A stretch of 64,000 bases of DNA from Methylocystis sp. L43 (GCF_015709525.1 NZ_JADNRA010000030.1:81847-145846); one strand, 5' to 3'. Positions 1 through 9,640 are shown, counted from the stretch's first letter. Numbers and translations are program-made. The notes: generated by a model from the letters alone, not told the origin.

Positions 1-742
1 GAGATTTCGGCGGCGGCTGATCGAAGAACGGATGCGCCAGCATCTTGAGCAGCGTCGCTTCATTGACGCGGCCGCGCGCCGCCATATGGCCGTGCCGGTC
101 GATCGGCGCGCCGGTGCGCTGAAGCATCAGATCGTCGATGAGCGCATTGCCCGGCCCCGTGTCGCAGGCGATCGGCTCTTCGCCGTCCGCGACATAAGTG
201 ACGTTGGCGACGCCGCCGATATTGAGCAGCGCCACTTCGCCCTTCATGCCGCCGGCGAGGACAAGCGCGCGATGGAACACGGGCACGATCGGCGCGCCCT
301 CGCCGCCGGCGGCGATGTCGGCGGCGCGGAAATCATAAGCGACGTCGAGTCCGAGACGCGCGGCGAGCGCCGGCCCGTCGCCGATCTGGATCGTGAGCTT
401 TTGCTTGGGACGGTGCAGCACCGTCTGGCCATGAAAACCGACGACCTTGACGCTTGCCGGGTCGATCTCATTATCCCGCAACAACGCCTCGACCGCCTCG
501 GCGTGGCGGTCGGTCACCATGCGCTCGGCGAAGGCGAGAACGCCGGGCCGCGCGTCTCGATCTTGGAGCGTCGCGGCTTCGGCGAGCGCGTTGCGCAGCA
601 GCGCGCGGTCGGCGTCGCTATAGGGGTAGTGCCCCGTCGGCCCGAAGACGACGGTCGCGTCGCCATCGGTTTCGATCAACGCGACATCGACGCCGTCCAT
701 GGACGTGCCGGACATGAGACCGATTGAGCGGTAGGTGGGCAA
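1..742 (-). CDS. anmK: Anhydro-N-acetylmuramic acid kinase, 3' end cut by window edge
   Basis: The protein phosphorylates and opens 1,6-anhydro-MurNAc to MurNAc-6-phosphate in cytoplasmic peptidoglycan recycling. The N-terminus carries the family signature SIGLMSGTSMDGVDVA, and further in there are ALLNIGGVANVT and a CDTGPGNALIDD stretch, all expected for AnmK. I place the start at a TTG (740-742), because the ATG at 715 falls inside the conserved GLMSGTSMDG block and would truncate it. About 247 codons are visible; the family is usually about 370 residues, so the C-terminal third lies outside the window. It is transcribed away from the palindromic repeats at 791-909. The identification is firm; the TTG start is inferred. 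Confidence 0.92.
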   Translation of the reverse strand, partial: MPTYRSIGLMSGTSMDGVDVALIETDGDATVVFGPTGHYPYSDADRALLRNALAEAATLQDRDARPGVLAFAERMVTDRHAEAVEALLRDNEIDPASVKVVGFHGQTVLHRPKQKLTIQIGDGPALAARLGLDVAYDFRAADIAAGGEGAPIVPVFHRALVLAGGMKGEVALLNIGGVANVTYVADGEEPIACDTGPGNALIDDLMLQRTGAPIDRHGHMAARGRVNEATLLKMLAHPFFDQPPPKS

Positions 743-790
743 GGCGAATCTCCGAGAAAGAGGGAGATTAGCAGGAGAAGCTGCGCCCTA

Positions 791-909
791 CCTCCCCCTT
801 GCGCGGAGGTCGCTCGCCGAAGGCGAGCGGGTGGGGGTAAATTGAAATGGCTGAGACGTTCACCCCACCCGGTTCGCTTCGCGAACCACCCTCCCCGTCA
901 AGGGGAGGG
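791..909. repeat. Two copies of a GC-rich palindromic intergenic repeat in opposite orientation
   Basis: Copy A (791-838, plus orientation) has a CCTCCCCC start, an 8-bp perfect hairpin (811-818 with 822-829, loop GAA) and a GGTGGGGG end. Copy B (863-909) has the same plan on the minus strand: a CCCTCCCC/GGGGAGGG hairpin (889-896 with 902-909, loop GTCAA), a 7-bp perfect hairpin (871-877 with 881-887, loop TTC) and a GGGTGGGGTG end. The outer motifs match while the inner stems differ in sequence, as in covarying repeat families of rhizobial intergenic regions. The pair lies between the start of anmK and the end of the 960-3038 gene, both on the minus strand, and could act in termination or mRNA stability. 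Confidence 0.75.
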
Positions 910-959
910 ATGAACGCCTTTCATTGCAGTAAGCCTGCATGTGTTGAAACGCAGCAGTT

Positions 960-3038
960 TTACCGCCGCCCCTCCCAGCCCCAGGCCGCGACCACCGCGC
1001 CGACCAGCGCCAGCATCGCCCATAGACCCAAACCAAGCGGCGCGATTTCGACGCCGACGAGCGTCGAGGCGCCGGTCTGTCTGATCCCGATCCAGTCCGA
1101 GCCGCCATAACGGTTGGCGTCGCGCAACTCGACGACGCGCGGCATCGAAACGGTGTCGGCGCCGCCGTTCGATAAACGCCGCGCCGTGCCGCCGGTCGCT
1201 TCCATCAGCGGCTGCAGTTTCTCCGTCGTCGATGCCACTTCGCGAAACTCGCGCGGATTGGGCGGACCGACGTTCACAAGCGCGGTGAGGCCTTCGCTCT
1301 GGAAGCGCCACAGACCCATTTCCTTGGCGTCGAAACGCGCGCGCCACAGTCCCGGCTCGCCTTGCGCGACCGCGATCTCGTCGCGCGCGCCCGACGGCGC
1401 CGTCGCCATCACCGGCGCCGGTCGCTCCTTCATCGTCTGGCGCTCGACGCTGACCTCGCGGCCATGTGCCGACGCGCGCAGCGCCTCCTCTTCGAGATCC
1501 GGCTCCTTCATCAGCCAATGCGCAAGGCGGCGCGTCAGATCGACATGCGGGCCGCCGCCCTCAAAGCCGCGCGCCCAGAGCCAAATCTGGTCGGAAAGCA
1601 GCAGCGCCACCCTGCCCTTGCCTTCGCGCGAGAGCACCAGCAGCGGCTTGTCGCGCACGCCGGACATGATCGAGTCGCCCTTCACCACATTGGCGTCGAC
1701 CTGCCTGAACCATTCGCCCCAATTCGGCGGCTCGGATTTGGCGCCGGCGAGGCCGCGCGTCACCGGATGCTTCTCGCCGTCCTTGCTGACGCGGGCGCGA
1801 AACGCCTGTTCAATGAGCGCGCCGTCGGGTCGCGCCGGCAGGATGTTTTCAAGCGGCGAATAATAGAGGCCCCGCAAGGTCGCGTAATCCGGACCGACAG
1901 CCGCGAGAAAGGCGCCGCCATTCTCGACGTAATTGGCGATGTTCTCGAAATAGATCGAGGGCAGCGTCGTCTGGCTCGAATAGCGATCGAAAATGATGAG
2001 ATCGAATTCGTTGATTTTCTTCCCGAAGAGATCGGCGGTTGGAAAGGCGATCAGCGACAATTCGCTCGCCGGCGTGACGTCGAGCTTCTCCGGCGGCCGC
2101 AAAATGGTGAAATGCACCAGTTCGACATTGGCGTCGGCGCGCAAGAGATTGCGCCAGCTTCGCTCGCCGGGATGAGGCTCGCCCGACACCAGCAGCACTT
2201 TGAGCCGATCGCGCACGCCTTCGATCGTCAGCACGGCTTTGTTGTCGAGCGGCGTCAGCTCGCCGGGGGCGGACGGAATTTCGAGTTCGACGACATTTTG
2301 TCCTCCATGTTCGATGCGCACCGGAATGCTGACGATGTCGCCCGGCACGGGGCTGAAGGTCGGCAGCGCTTCGCCGTCGCGGCGCACTGAAATCGGGATG
2401 CGGGCGCCATCGCCGCCAAGATCAACGACGCGGGCGCGGATGATCTGATCCTTGCCGACGATGCCAAAGCGCGGCGCCTCGACAAGCTCGATACGGCGGT
2501 CGCGCTCGCCCTTATGCCCAGTCACCAGCGCCTGGACGGGCGCCTTGAAGCCGAGCGCCTCCGCCCTGGCGGGAATATCGTGAACGACGCCGTCGGTCAG
2601 AAGAATAGCCCCGCCGACGCGCTCCGACGGAACGTCCTTCAATACTTCGGCGAGCGCGCCGAAGAGCTTGGTGCCGTCATTGCCCGAAGCGTCGTTGGCG
2701 ACCGTGATCGTGCGCGTCTCGACGTCGCCGAATTTGGCGAGCGCCGAGTCGAGCGCCTTGCGCGCCTCTTCCGTTTGCGCGTTTCTCGCGCCGAAATTCT
2801 GGCTGTCGCTCTTGTCGACAACCACCGCGATGACGCTCTTTTGCGGATCGCGTTTCTCGCGCACGAGCGACGGGTCGGCGAGCGCCGCAATCAGCAAGGC
2901 GAAAGCGAACGCCCGGAGCGGCGCGCCACGCTGGCGTTTGGCCGCCATCAGCGCCAGCGCGCCGGCGCCAAGCACGCCGAGGACGATCAGCGCCGACCAG
3001 GGAACGAGCGGCGAAAAGGCGAGCGTGAGGTCGCTCAC
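960..3038 (-). CDS. Large membrane protein with VWA-like/glutamine-amidotransferase-like region, last gene of the MoxR-BatA operon
   Basis: The 692-residue protein has two N-terminal membrane segments (about residues 12-32 and 42-58), then a region with a DKSDS motif resembling the metal site of von Willebrand A domains. A large central part resembles the class-I amidotransferase-like domains found in such proteins, and a last membrane helix lies near residues 665-685. The GTG start overlaps the stop of the BatA/DUF4159 gene by 4 nt (GTGA), which indicates translational coupling. Genes of this layout follow MoxR, DUF58 and BatA genes in many alphaproteobacteria. The exact role is unknown; envelope-stress or complex-assembly functions have been proposed for the group. 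The family placement comes from context as much as from motifs. Confidence 0.8.
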   Translation of the reverse strand: MSDLTLAFSPLVPWSALIVLGVLGAGALALMAAKRQRGAPLRAFAFALLIAALADPSLVREKRDPQKSVIAVVVDKSDSQNFGARNAQTEEARKALDSALAKFGDVETRTITVANDASGNDGTKLFGALAEVLKDVPSERVGGAILLTDGVVHDIPARAEALGFKAPVQALVTGHKGERDRRIELVEAPRFGIVGKDQIIRARVVDLGGDGARIPISVRRDGEALPTFSPVPGDIVSIPVRIEHGGQNVVELEIPSAPGELTPLDNKAVLTIEGVRDRLKVLLVSGEPHPGERSWRNLLRADANVELVHFTILRPPEKLDVTPASELSLIAFPTADLFGKKINEFDLIIFDRYSSQTTLPSIYFENIANYVENGGAFLAAVGPDYATLRGLYYSPLENILPARPDGALIEQAFRARVSKDGEKHPVTRGLAGAKSEPPNWGEWFRQVDANVVKGDSIMSGVRDKPLLVLSREGKGRVALLLSDQIWLWARGFEGGGPHVDLTRRLAHWLMKEPDLEEEALRASAHGREVSVERQTMKERPAPVMATAPSGARDEIAVAQGEPGLWRARFDAKEMGLWRFQSEGLTALVNVGPPNPREFREVASTTEKLQPLMEATGGTARRLSNGGADTVSMPRVVELRDANRYGGSDWIGIRQTGASTLVGVEIAPLGLGLWAMLALVGAVVAAWGWEGRR

Positions 3039-5803
3039 TGGCCCAGCCTTTCCAGCAAGTCGCGCACATGCACCTGATCGGACTTGTAGTTCCCGGTCAG
3101 CGTATACATCACCAGATTGATGCCGCCGCGGAGCGCGAATTCGCGCTGACGCGCGCCGCCCGGCGTCAACGGAAACAGCGGCTGGCCGCGTTTGTCATGC
3201 GCCCAGGCGCTCGCGAGGTCGTTCGAGGTGATGACGATCGCGGAGACGCTGTCCGTCGCGCGCACCGGACGCGCGGCCTGATCTTTCGGCTCCGGCGGCA
3301 GCGCCTCGACCCAGGTCTCGCCATTGGCGTAACGGCCGACGAATCCATCGAGCAAATAGAAGGTCTTGGTGATGACGTGATCGCGCGGCGTCACTTCCAG
3401 CGGCGGAATGTCCAGGCCTTTCGTCAGATCGCGCAGCCATTGCGACTCCGGCGTCGGCGCGCCGCCGATGCGTTGCGAGAGCGCGTCGCGCGTGTCGAAG
3501 ATGATTGTGCCGCCCTGCTTCATATAGGCGGCGACTTTCGCCATCGTCTTGGCCGCAGGCTGCGGCGCGCTCGCGACAATCGGCCAGTAGAGCATGGGAT
3601 AGAAGGCGAGCTCGTCCTTCGACGGATCGACGCCCACCGGATCTCCAGGTGCGAAAGAGGTGCGCGCATTCAGCGCCTGGGTGAGCGCCTCGAGGCCCAG
3701 CCGCGATATTTCGTCGACGTGGGCGTCGCCCGAGATCACATAGGCGAGCCGGGCCGTCAGCGCGGCGTCCTTGTCGCGCTGGGAGACGGACGATTTCGGC
3801 GCCGACTCGGCGCGCGTTTCATCAATCGTCGCCGCTACGCAAGAGAGCGCCAGAAGCGCCGCGGTCGCGGTCCCCAGCGGCCGCAGCCGCAACTTTCCGG
3901 CAAGCGACAGAACGATCAGCGCGTCGGCGATGAAGGCGGCGAGCGCGAAGACGAGCAGCGGCCCGCGCAAATCGAGCTGCCCGCCCGCGCGTAGCACGTC
4001 CGCGCTCAGTCCGGCGGCGGCGAAATCGAAAGCGCTGATCTCGTCAGTCGGGCGCAAGGTCTGCACCGCGACAAAAGCCTCCCCCGAGCCGTACAGCCCG
4101 GGCGGATGTTCGGCGCTTGCAGGCCCGTCGAAGCCCGGCGGAATGCTTTGCGCGCTGAGGCCCGGCGCGCCGAGCGCGCCAAATCCATCGAGTAGGCGCA
4201 TCGGCGCGAAAGCCGACGGATCGGCGACCATGCCCGACCGTTCGCCGCTCGCAGGCGCCGACTCTCCAGCCATCGCGCTGATCCGTTTCAGCATCTCAAC
4301 GAAGAGCCCCGAGATTGGCAGATTCGACCAATTGGCGTCGGCGTTGACGTGAAACAGCACGATCAGCCCCTTCCCGCGTCGTTCCGCGGTCACGAGCGGC
4401 GTGCCGTCGGAAAGGCGCGCCCAGGTCTTGTCCGCAAGTCCCGGATCGGGCTCGGCGAGCACCTGCCGCTGCACCGTGACGTCTTTCGAAGCCGGCAGGC
4501 CAAAGAAAGGGCTCGTGGCGTCAAACTCGGCGAGCGCCTTTGGCTCCTCCCAGGACATGGCCCCGCCGAGCACGCGTCCGTTCCGGCGCAGGCGCACGGG
4601 CAGCAGACCATCGTCGGCGTTGGCGAGATGCGGCCCTGCGAAACGAATGAGCGTCCCGCCTTCTTCGACGAAGCGCGACGCCGCGTCAAATGTCTCGCCA
4701 GGCGCGAGCCCGACATCGGCAAGACCCAGGATATTAGGTTGTTCGCCGAGCAGCGCCTGCACCGGATCTACAACGCCGGGACGCGCCGTGCGGATTTGGG
4801 CGAAAGGCGCAAGCGCTTTTTCCAGATAGTAGAGCGGCGAGAGCAGCGGCTGCGCCTCATTCGCGGCGCCGCCTCCGATCAGCGCCACGCGCTTCACTTT
4901 CGAGCGCGCGTCGAGAAGCGCGACGGCGCCGGCGGAATTTTCCCCTTCGATGCGCAGATGACTGACGTCGTTGCGAAGTTCTACCGGCAGTTCGATTTTC
5001 GCCCGAACGCGCGGCGCGCCGCCAAAATCCACTGCGGCTCGGCCGACCGTCCGACCTTTCGCGTCGACCGCGTCGACGACCGCCGACGCGTCGTCGCCGA
5101 TGCGCAGCACATCGACGCTCAGCGCGGCCGCATCATTTGTCGGCGCGGCGAGCGCGCGCGGCGCATGATTTTCGACGTAAATCTCGACTGCGGCTGCGCC
5201 CGACTCTTTCAGCGCGCGCACGAAGCCTGCGGCGTCGCCCTGCGCGACGCCGTCGCTGACCCACACGATGCGCGCCGCGTTATGGGCGTGGGCGAAGGCC
5301 GTGACCTGTTCGCCGATCGCCTTGCGGTCCGGCAGAAATGGCTTGGGCCGCGCCGAACGCAATTTTTCCATCGCGCGCGGCCCGTCGCCTGGAACCGGCG
5401 CCGCGGCTTCGGACGCAAGCGCGACTGCGACCGGACCGCCGGCGCGCGCCGCCGACTCGATGATTGATGCGGCGCCAGCGAGGCGTCGCTCCCATGTCGG
5501 CGCCGCCGTCCAGCCGTCGTCGAGGATGACGAGCGTCGGCGCGGCGGACGCGACGACGCCGCTGGGCGCCCAGACCGGTCCCGCCATCGCAAAGATCAAC
5601 GCGGCGGCAAGCGCCAGCCGTAGCGCCATCAGCCACCAAGGGGTTTTTGCCGGCGTCTCTTCATCGGGCTTGAGCGCGCGCAGGATTTTCGTCGGCGGAA
5701 AGACGATCTCGCGCGGACGCGGCGGCGTGACACGCAACAGCCAATAGATCATGGGCAGGCTGATGAGACCAAACAGCGCGAGCGGCGCGGCGAAGGAAAA
5801 CAT
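3035..5803 (-). CDS. BatA/aerotolerance-regulator-type membrane protein with C-terminal DUF4159
   Basis: This 922-residue protein begins with the BatA N-terminal signature, a short membrane helix (about 4-22) followed by a PPRP-type loop and a second helix (about 58-76). Next comes a VWA-like region beginning near ILDDGW. The last 220 residues match DUF4159, including YPMLYWPIV and the GGTIIFDTRD block. I chose the ATG at 5803: it overlaps the DUF58 stop as TGATG, whereas the open frame running further upstream lies inside the DUF58 gene and codes for low-complexity Arg/Ala. The adjacent moxR and DUF58 genes define the usual AAA-ATPase/VWA module that helps assemble or activate other proteins. 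Confidence 0.85.
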   Translation of the reverse strand: MFSFAAPLALFGLISLPMIYWLLRVTPPRPREIVFPPTKILRALKPDEETPAKTPWWLMALRLALAAALIFAMAGPVWAPSGVVASAAPTLVILDDGWTAAPTWERRLAGAASIIESAARAGGPVAVALASEAAAPVPGDGPRAMEKLRSARPKPFLPDRKAIGEQVTAFAHAHNAARIVWVSDGVAQGDAAGFVRALKESGAAAVEIYVENHAPRALAAPTNDAAALSVDVLRIGDDASAVVDAVDAKGRTVGRAAVDFGGAPRVRAKIELPVELRNDVSHLRIEGENSAGAVALLDARSKVKRVALIGGGAANEAQPLLSPLYYLEKALAPFAQIRTARPGVVDPVQALLGEQPNILGLADVGLAPGETFDAASRFVEEGGTLIRFAGPHLANADDGLLPVRLRRNGRVLGGAMSWEEPKALAEFDATSPFFGLPASKDVTVQRQVLAEPDPGLADKTWARLSDGTPLVTAERRGKGLIVLFHVNADANWSNLPISGLFVEMLKRISAMAGESAPASGERSGMVADPSAFAPMRLLDGFGALGAPGLSAQSIPPGFDGPASAEHPPGLYGSGEAFVAVQTLRPTDEISAFDFAAAGLSADVLRAGGQLDLRGPLLVFALAAFIADALIVLSLAGKLRLRPLGTATAALLALSCVAATIDETRAESAPKSSVSQRDKDAALTARLAYVISGDAHVDEISRLGLEALTQALNARTSFAPGDPVGVDPSKDELAFYPMLYWPIVASAPQPAAKTMAKVAAYMKQGGTIIFDTRDALSQRIGGAPTPESQWLRDLTKGLDIPPLEVTPRDHVITKTFYLLDGFVGRYANGETWVEALPPEPKDQAARPVRATDSVSAIVITSNDLASAWAHDKRGQPLFPLTPGGARQREFALRGGINLVMYTLTGNYKSDQVHVRDLLERLGQ

Positions 5804-6744
5804 CAGCGTCGCTCCTCGAAGCTGACTCCATCCGCTCCGAGCAATCCCATGGCGAGCGCCAGCGCCGCTTCGGAGGCTGGCCTGTCGGTGCGATGCTGCA
5901 GAAAGATGAAGCCGACGCGTTGCGCCGCGCGGCGCACGGCGTCGCGATGCGCCTCGAACCGCCGCGTATAGGCTGCGCGCAAGCTGCGCGCGTCGCCTGC
6001 GTAGAAGGCGGGGCCGCCGTCGGTGTCGAGAAAAGTGGTTTCGCCGGAGAACGGCAGAGTTTCTTCGCTGGGATCGGTCACCATCAGCACCGCGCCGGAG
6101 GCGCCGCCGTCGGCGAAGCGTCGCAGGCGCGCGGCAAGCGCGTCCGGATCGATGAGGAAGTCGGAGATCAGAATGACGCGGGCGCGGGGGCGGATCGGCG
6201 CCTGCGGCGGAAGCTCGTCGCGCGTCGCGTCCGTTGCGTTGTCGGCCAGCGCGCGCGCCAGCCGGTCGATCACGTCGCGCGCCGAGATCGGCGCGGTCAG
6301 GCCCAGCGCCGCCGCCCGCTCGCCGCCGCGAACGAGCACGTCCGCGAGCGCAAGCCCCAGGGTCACGCCGCGGGACAGCTTGTCGTCGGAGGCGAGAGAC
6401 GAGCCGAAGGCCATGGAGGGAGAACAATCCATCCAGAGGAAATAGTCGTGCGCGGCCTCCCATTCACGCTCGCGCACATAGAGCTGATCGCCGCGGGCGG
6501 AGCGGCGCCAGTCGATGCGATGCGCCGACTCGCCAGATGCAAATGGCCGATATTGCCAAAACGTCTCGCCGACGCCCGCGCGCTTGCGGCCATGAACGCC
6601 ATAGGCGAGGCTCGCCGCGATCTCATGCGCGCGCGCCACCAGCCTCGGCATCCGGCTCGCGAGATCGGCCGCCGTCGCGCCATCTGCGGGCTTGCGCTGT
6701 GCAGGATCGTAGGCGCGCGTGGCGACGTCAGCAAACATCGTCAT
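5803..6744 (-). CDS. DUF58 domain protein
   Basis: The 313-residue soluble protein contains the DUF58 core: the RPFASGESAHRIDWRRSA segment (about residues 66-83), then REREWEAAHDYFLWMDCSPSM, which ends in a MIDAS-like D-x-S-x-S site. DUF58 proteins are nearly always encoded beside MoxR AAA+ ATPases and are thought to be their partners or substrates. It lies 37 nt downstream of moxR and shares the TGATG stop/start with the BatA gene. A second ATG two codons downstream (6738) is equally possible as the start. Confidence 0.9.
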   Translation of the reverse strand: MTMFADVATRAYDPAQRKPADGATAADLASRMPRLVARAHEIAASLAYGVHGRKRAGVGETFWQYRPFASGESAHRIDWRRSARGDQLYVREREWEAAHDYFLWMDCSPSMAFGSSLASDDKLSRGVTLGLALADVLVRGGERAAALGLTAPISARDVIDRLARALADNATDATRDELPPQAPIRPRARVILISDFLIDPDALAARLRRFADGGASGAVLMVTDPSEETLPFSGETTFLDTDGGPAFYAGDARSLRAAYTRRFEAHRDAVRRAAQRVGFIFLQHRTDRPASEAALALAMGLLGADGVSFEERR

Positions 6745-6781
6745 CTTTCTCCGTCAGAGGAAAGAGCCGAGCGAAGGCTCG

Positions 6782-7786
6782 TCACCCGATCCGCGCCACA
6801 AGCGTCTGAACCACGTCCGAAACGGTCATCTCGCGGCGCGCGGCGAAATTGAGCGCCATGCGGTGGCGCAACACCGGCGCGGCGAGTTTCGCCACATCTT
6901 CTATCGAAGGCGCAAGCCGGCCGGTGACGAGCGCGCGGGCGCGCGTCGCCAACATCAGCGCCTGCGCCGCGCGCGGTCCCGGACCCCAGGCGACATGCGG
7001 CGCGATTTCCGCGTCGCCCTCGTCTGGACGGGCTGAACGAACGAGATCGAGGATCGCGTCGACGACCTTCTCGCCGATCGGAAGCCGGCGCACGAGCCTT
7101 TGCGTCGCCATCAGCTCTTCGGCGTCGAGCGCCTGGCTCGCCTCGGCCATCGTCTCGCCAGTCGTTTCCAGCAGCACCCGCCGCTCGCTGGCGCGGTCGG
7201 GATAATGCACGTCAATCTGCATCAGAAAGCGGTCGAGCTGCGCCTCGGGCAGAGGATAGGTGCCCTCCTGCTCCAGCGGGTTTTGTGTCGCAAGGACATG
7301 GAAAGGCCGCGGTAGATCGTGGCGCTTTCCGGCGACGCTGACATGGTGCTCCTGCATCGCCTGCAGCAGCGCCGACTGCGTGCGCGGCGAGGCGCGGTTG
7401 ATCTCGTCGGCCATCAGCAGCTGGGTGAAGACCGGCCCCCTGATGAAGCGGAACGAACGCGAGCGATCAGCGCCCTCTTCGAGCACCTCGGAGCCGAGAA
7501 TATCGGCGGGCAGCAGATCCGGCGTGAACTGCACGCGCTGCTCCGCCAGGCCGAGCACGCGGCCAAGCGTCTCGACAAGCTTGGTCTTGGCGAGGCCGGG
7601 CACGCCGACGAGGAGACCGTGGCCGCCCGCGAGGATCGTCACCAGCGCCTGTTCGACGACCTCGTCCTGGCCAAAAATGACGGCGCCGATCGCGGCGCGG
7701 GCGCGACCGATATGGTCGAGGGCGCGTTCGGCGGATTGAACGACGGCTGTTTCGAGCGAGGTCGTCCTGGTGTCGAATGAGGTCAT
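6782..7786 (-). CDS. moxR: MoxR-family AAA+ ATPase
   Basis: This is a cytoplasmic chaperone-like ATPase, first gene of the operon running to 960. From the chosen start it has 334 residues, normal for the family. It has the Walker A variant GVPGLAKT, the Walker B/sensor region LLMADEINRASPRTQ, the ATQNPLEQEGTYPLPEAQLDRF block and the C-terminal MoxR lid. The frame stays open to 7939, but the extension is unlike the family and I prefer the ATG at 7786. No convincing Shine-Dalgarno is visible there; an ATG at 7831 is the alternative. Known relatives act with VWA proteins such as the neighbouring DUF58 and BatA products. Confidence 0.92.
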   Translation of the reverse strand: MTSFDTRTTSLETAVVQSAERALDHIGRARAAIGAVIFGQDEVVEQALVTILAGGHGLLVGVPGLAKTKLVETLGRVLGLAEQRVQFTPDLLPADILGSEVLEEGADRSRSFRFIRGPVFTQLLMADEINRASPRTQSALLQAMQEHHVSVAGKRHDLPRPFHVLATQNPLEQEGTYPLPEAQLDRFLMQIDVHYPDRASERRVLLETTGETMAEASQALDAEELMATQRLVRRLPIGEKVVDAILDLVRSARPDEGDAEIAPHVAWGPGPRAAQALMLATRARALVTGRLAPSIEDVAKLAAPVLRHRMALNFAARREMTVSDVVQTLVARIG

Positions 7787-8127
7787 TTCAGCTTGCTCAG
7801 GCAGCTTGTCTATGAAGAGGATCGGGCGCATCGTGGCGGCGCTGCCGTGTTTCGCCGCAAGTCGATCCAAAGCCCCCGCGCCATTCGGCTCCGCATGAAT
7901 TTTCGAAGGCGAAGCGGGGGGAGTTAGGGCCTGGCGCAATCTTCGTCTCTCCGCCGCTGCAATTCAAGCGCAACCGGCGCGGTGGAGAGGCATTTTACCG
8001 CCAAAACCGCAATTTGGACGTGACAGTTTGTTCATGCATGCCGCATTAAACGCCCCTCGACGGACGCCATGTATATTCATCGGCGTATAGTCGTCGGATA
8101 TCCTCATCACGAAAGGCGTTTCCGCCC
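7787..8127. other. Intergenic region between divergent moxR and DUF6111 genes
   Basis: These 341 bases separate two divergently transcribed genes and must hold both promoters. The right half (about 7990-8110) is less GC-rich than its surroundings and is the likely promoter zone for the plus-strand pair. I see no clear consensus -35/-10 pair, strong hairpin or RNA gene. Confidence 0.5.
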
Positions 8128-8385
8128 ATGTGGCGCGCAATCGTTGAAACCGCCCTGCTCTTCCTCACGCCCTTCGTCGCCTATGCGCTTTTCCATTCCC
8201 TGCAGCGTCGCTGGCCCTTCGTGCGCGAGCTCTGGCATGGCAAAGTCGTGTCGCTGCTGACGATTGCGGGCCTCCTCATCGCCATCGTCGGAGTCGTGAC
8301 GCTCGGCTTCAGCCGGCTTAACCAGGGCGCTTATGTGCCGGCCCATATCGAGAACGGAAAACTGCAGCCAGGCCGCTTCGAATGA
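8128..8385 (+). CDS. Small DUF6111-type membrane protein
   Basis: The 85-residue protein has two hydrophobic helices (about 5-22 and 42-62) separated by a basic loop, so it is a two-pass inner-membrane protein. It resembles the short alphaproteobacterial DUF6111 family, which is found directly before the CCA-adding enzyme gene. Its TGA stop overlaps the ATG of that gene (ATGA at 8382-8385), which points to co-translation. The function is unknown. Confidence 0.75.
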   Translation: MWRAIVETALLFLTPFVAYALFHSLQRRWPFVRELWHGKVVSLLTIAGLLIAIVGVVTLGFSRLNQGAYVPAHIENGKLQPGRFE

Positions 8386-9629
8386 ATGCGGCGCTGAGAC
8401 TGCTCGACGATCCCCGGCTGGCGACGCTGTTTGCGGCTCTCTCGAAGACGGGCGCAGAAACGCGGGTCGTCGGCGGCGCCGTGCGCGACGCTCTGCTCGG
8501 TCTGCCGCCTCACGAGATCGACCTTGCCACGACCGCTTTGCCCGACGCCGTCCTCGCGGCCGCGCGGGACGCCGGACTGAAAGGCGTGCCGACCGGCATC
8601 GAACATGGCACGGTGACGATCGTCGTCGCGGGTACGCCCTTTGAAGTCACGACGCTGCGTGAGGACGTCGAGACCGACGGCCGCTTCGCCAGGGTGCGCT
8701 TTGGCGGCGATTTCGAGCAGGACGCGAAGCGGCGCGACTTCACCATCAACGCGCTGTCGCTCTCCTTCGATGGCGAGATTCACGATTATACCGGCGGGCT
8801 TGCCGATATCGAGGCGCGGCGCATCCGCTTCATCGGCGACGCCGCGACGCGGATTCGCGAGGACTATCTGCGGATCCTGCGCTTCTTTCGCTTCAACGCC
8901 TCTTATGGCGAGGGACCGTTCGATCGCGAGGGCCTGCATGAGTCGATCGTCGCGCGGGAACATCTGTCGCGTCTGTCGCGCGAGCGCATCCGCGCCGAAC
9001 TGATGAAGCTGCTGCTTGCGCGCCGGGCGCCGGACGTGCTGCGCGCCATGTCGCACGCCGGCGTCATCGAAGTCATTCTCGGCATTGGCTATCCCTCTCG
9101 GCTCCAGCGGCTGGCCGACCGCGAAGCGGCTCTGGGCAAGCCGGCGGACGCGGTGTTACGGCTTGCGGCCTTTTCGGTGCTGACCGCCGAAGACGCCGAG
9201 CGGCTGCGCGAGCGGCTGCGGCTCTCCAACGATGAATTCGCGCGGCTTGCGGCGGCGGCGCGAACGCTCGCGCCCTTGTATGGACGCGACGCGCCGCCGC
9301 CGGCGTCGCATCTGCGCGAGATGCTCTTCCTGTGCGGCGCGCGCGCCGCGGCAGACGCGCTGGCGCTGGCGCATGCTGAAAGCGCCGCGGCGGCGGACGA
9401 TCCGGATTGGCGGGAGGCGGCGCGCTTTCTCGAGGAAACGCCGACGCCCGCCTTTCCCATCAAGGGCGCGGATCTCATCGCGCGCGGCGTGACGCCGGGC
9501 AAGCAATTGGGCGATGCGCTTAGAACGCTGCAAGCCGAATGGATTCGCGCCGGCTTTCCGCGCGATCCCGCGGTCGTACTGCAGCTTCTTGAAAACGCTA
9601 TGGCGAACAGCGGGCGGGAGGCGCGCTAG
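8382..9629 (+). CDS. cca: CCA tRNA nucleotidyltransferase / poly(A) polymerase family
   Basis: The enzyme adds or repairs the 3' CCA end of tRNAs. The N-terminal nucleotidyltransferase domain shows VVGGAVRDALLG (about residues 29-40), the acidic EIDLAT motif and KRRDFTINAL. The RNA-binding region follows with RIRFIGDAATRIREDYLRILRFFRF. The total of 415 residues is typical of alphaproteobacterial class II enzymes. Class II enzymes and poly(A) polymerases look alike; no dedicated poly(A) feature is visible and the CCA-adding role is more likely. It is translationally coupled to the DUF6111 gene. Confidence 0.9.
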   Translation: MNAALRLLDDPRLATLFAALSKTGAETRVVGGAVRDALLGLPPHEIDLATTALPDAVLAAARDAGLKGVPTGIEHGTVTIVVAGTPFEVTTLREDVETDGRFARVRFGGDFEQDAKRRDFTINALSLSFDGEIHDYTGGLADIEARRIRFIGDAATRIREDYLRILRFFRFNASYGEGPFDREGLHESIVAREHLSRLSRERIRAELMKLLLARRAPDVLRAMSHAGVIEVILGIGYPSRLQRLADREAALGKPADAVLRLAAFSVLTAEDAERLRERLRLSNDEFARLAAAARTLAPLYGRDAPPPASHLREMLFLCGARAAADALALAHAESAAAADDPDWREAARFLEETPTPAFPIKGADLIARGVTPGKQLGDALRTLQAEWIRAGFPRDPAVVLQLLENAMANSGREAR

Positions 9630-9640
9630 CGCCCGCCACT

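Noticed and set aside
5804..6463. Upstream in-frame extension of the BatA/DUF4159 gene, giving 1142 residues
   Set aside because: It lies inside the DUF58 gene in another frame and codes for Arg/Ala-rich low-complexity sequence; the ATG at 5803 fits family and coupling.
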